Of a stretch of DNA of 5,041 nt, positions 4,947 to 5,041 are shown one piece after another (the stretch's first letter is position 1; the number at the start of each line of letters is the position of its first letter). Below the pieces are notes generated by a model. It was not told where the DNA came from. It saw only the letters and a program-made list of their open reading frames with translations, and made no database searches. The translations under genes and the position numbers were made by a program. This stretch comes from JAFGWO01 sp965603295 (GTDB lineage Bacteria; BMS3Abin14): the NCBI GenBank assembly GCA_965603295.1, contig CBFDCL010000122.1, positions 1 through 5,041 on the forward strand, given 5' to 3'.

Positions 4947-4951
4947 CTCCT
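4947..4951 (-). promoter_or_regulatory. Shine-Dalgarno site for the FHA-domain gene
   Basis: AGGAG on the minus strand is separated by 7 bases from the ATG at 4939. It is the best ribosome binding site in the window and decides the start of this gene. Confidence 0.8.
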
Positions 4952-4982
4952 GCCAGAAATCGGTTGGGAATTCCGAATTGAG

Positions 4983-5011
4983 ATGGTATCCCAGGTGAAG
5001 TGCGTTGACAA
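4983..5011 (-). promoter_or_regulatory. candidate sigma-70-type promoter of the FHA-AmrS operon
   Basis: On the minus strand, TTGTCA (5011-5006; 5 of 6 matches to TTGACA) is followed after exactly 17 bases by TACCAT (4988-4983; 4 of 6 matches to TATAAT, including the conserved first, second and last bases). Transcription would begin near 4976 and give a leader of about 37 nt before the ATG at 4939. The call rests on consensus similarity and position only. Confidence 0.45.
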
Positions 5012-5015
5012 GAAG

Positions 5016-5036
5016 GTTTAACGTTTAATGTTTAAC
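5016..5036. repeat. GTTTAAC heptamer array at the right edge
   Basis: Three tandem units (gtttaac, gtttaat, gtttaac) lie immediately upstream of the candidate -35 element of the FHA-AmrS operon. The minus-strand reading is GTTAAAC, the same unit type as at 891-918. Confidence 0.8.
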
Positions 5037-5041
5037 CCACC

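Noticed and set aside
4940..5011. Upstream ATG at 5011 extending the FHA protein by 24 residues
   Set aside because: The extension covers the AGGAG site and the candidate promoter, and the ATG at 4939 has ideal spacing to AGGAG.

Overview
The window looks like a chromosomal stretch from an uncultured anaerobic or facultative bacterium, most likely of the deltaproteobacterial (Desulfobacterota/Myxococcota-like) type. The grounds are indirect: a stand-alone AmrS-type radical SAM enzyme, an FHA protein ending in an MJ0042-like zinc ribbon, moderately GC-rich coding sequence, and unusual heptamer-repeat intergenic DNA. No rRNA, tRNA, CRISPR array, insertion sequence or phage gene was recognised. 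The lineage guess is an inference with low certainty.

Layout from left to right. (1) A class I SAM-dependent methyltransferase (52-780, +). (2) A convergent, small four-helix membrane protein of unknown function (942-1361, -). (3) A PD-(D/E)XK nuclease-like protein (1690 to about 2583, -), carrying a repeat-encoded in-frame insertion. (4) An AmrS-type radical SAM enzyme (2729-3739, -). (5) An FHA-domain protein with an uncharacterised N-terminal region and a C-terminal zinc ribbon (3758-4939, -). Genes 5 and 4 are 18 bp apart, so they are probably one transcription unit read leftward from a sigma-70-like promoter near 4983-5011. The other genes look independently placed.

The most striking structure is non-coding. 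Every intergenic gap except the 18-bp one is occupied by short degenerate tandem arrays with a 7-bp period (one array has an 8-bp period). The arrays look different at first: TTTGAAG, GTTGGAC, GTTGAAC/GTTAAAC, TTTGGGC, ATTGAGG and GTGATTC types. Most of them, however, align on one core, roughly [A/G/T]TTGRRS. One composite array recurs as a 55-bp direct repeat (49/55 identical by eye) on both sides of the membrane-protein gene. Another array lies inside the nuclease-like gene without breaking its frame. The pattern suggests a family of dispersed, expanding heptamer elements that mainly insert at gene boundaries and occasionally become coding sequence.

How the genes cooperate cannot be read beyond the FHA-AmrS operon. 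The partners expected for AmrS (AMMECR1 and Memo domain proteins) are not in the window.
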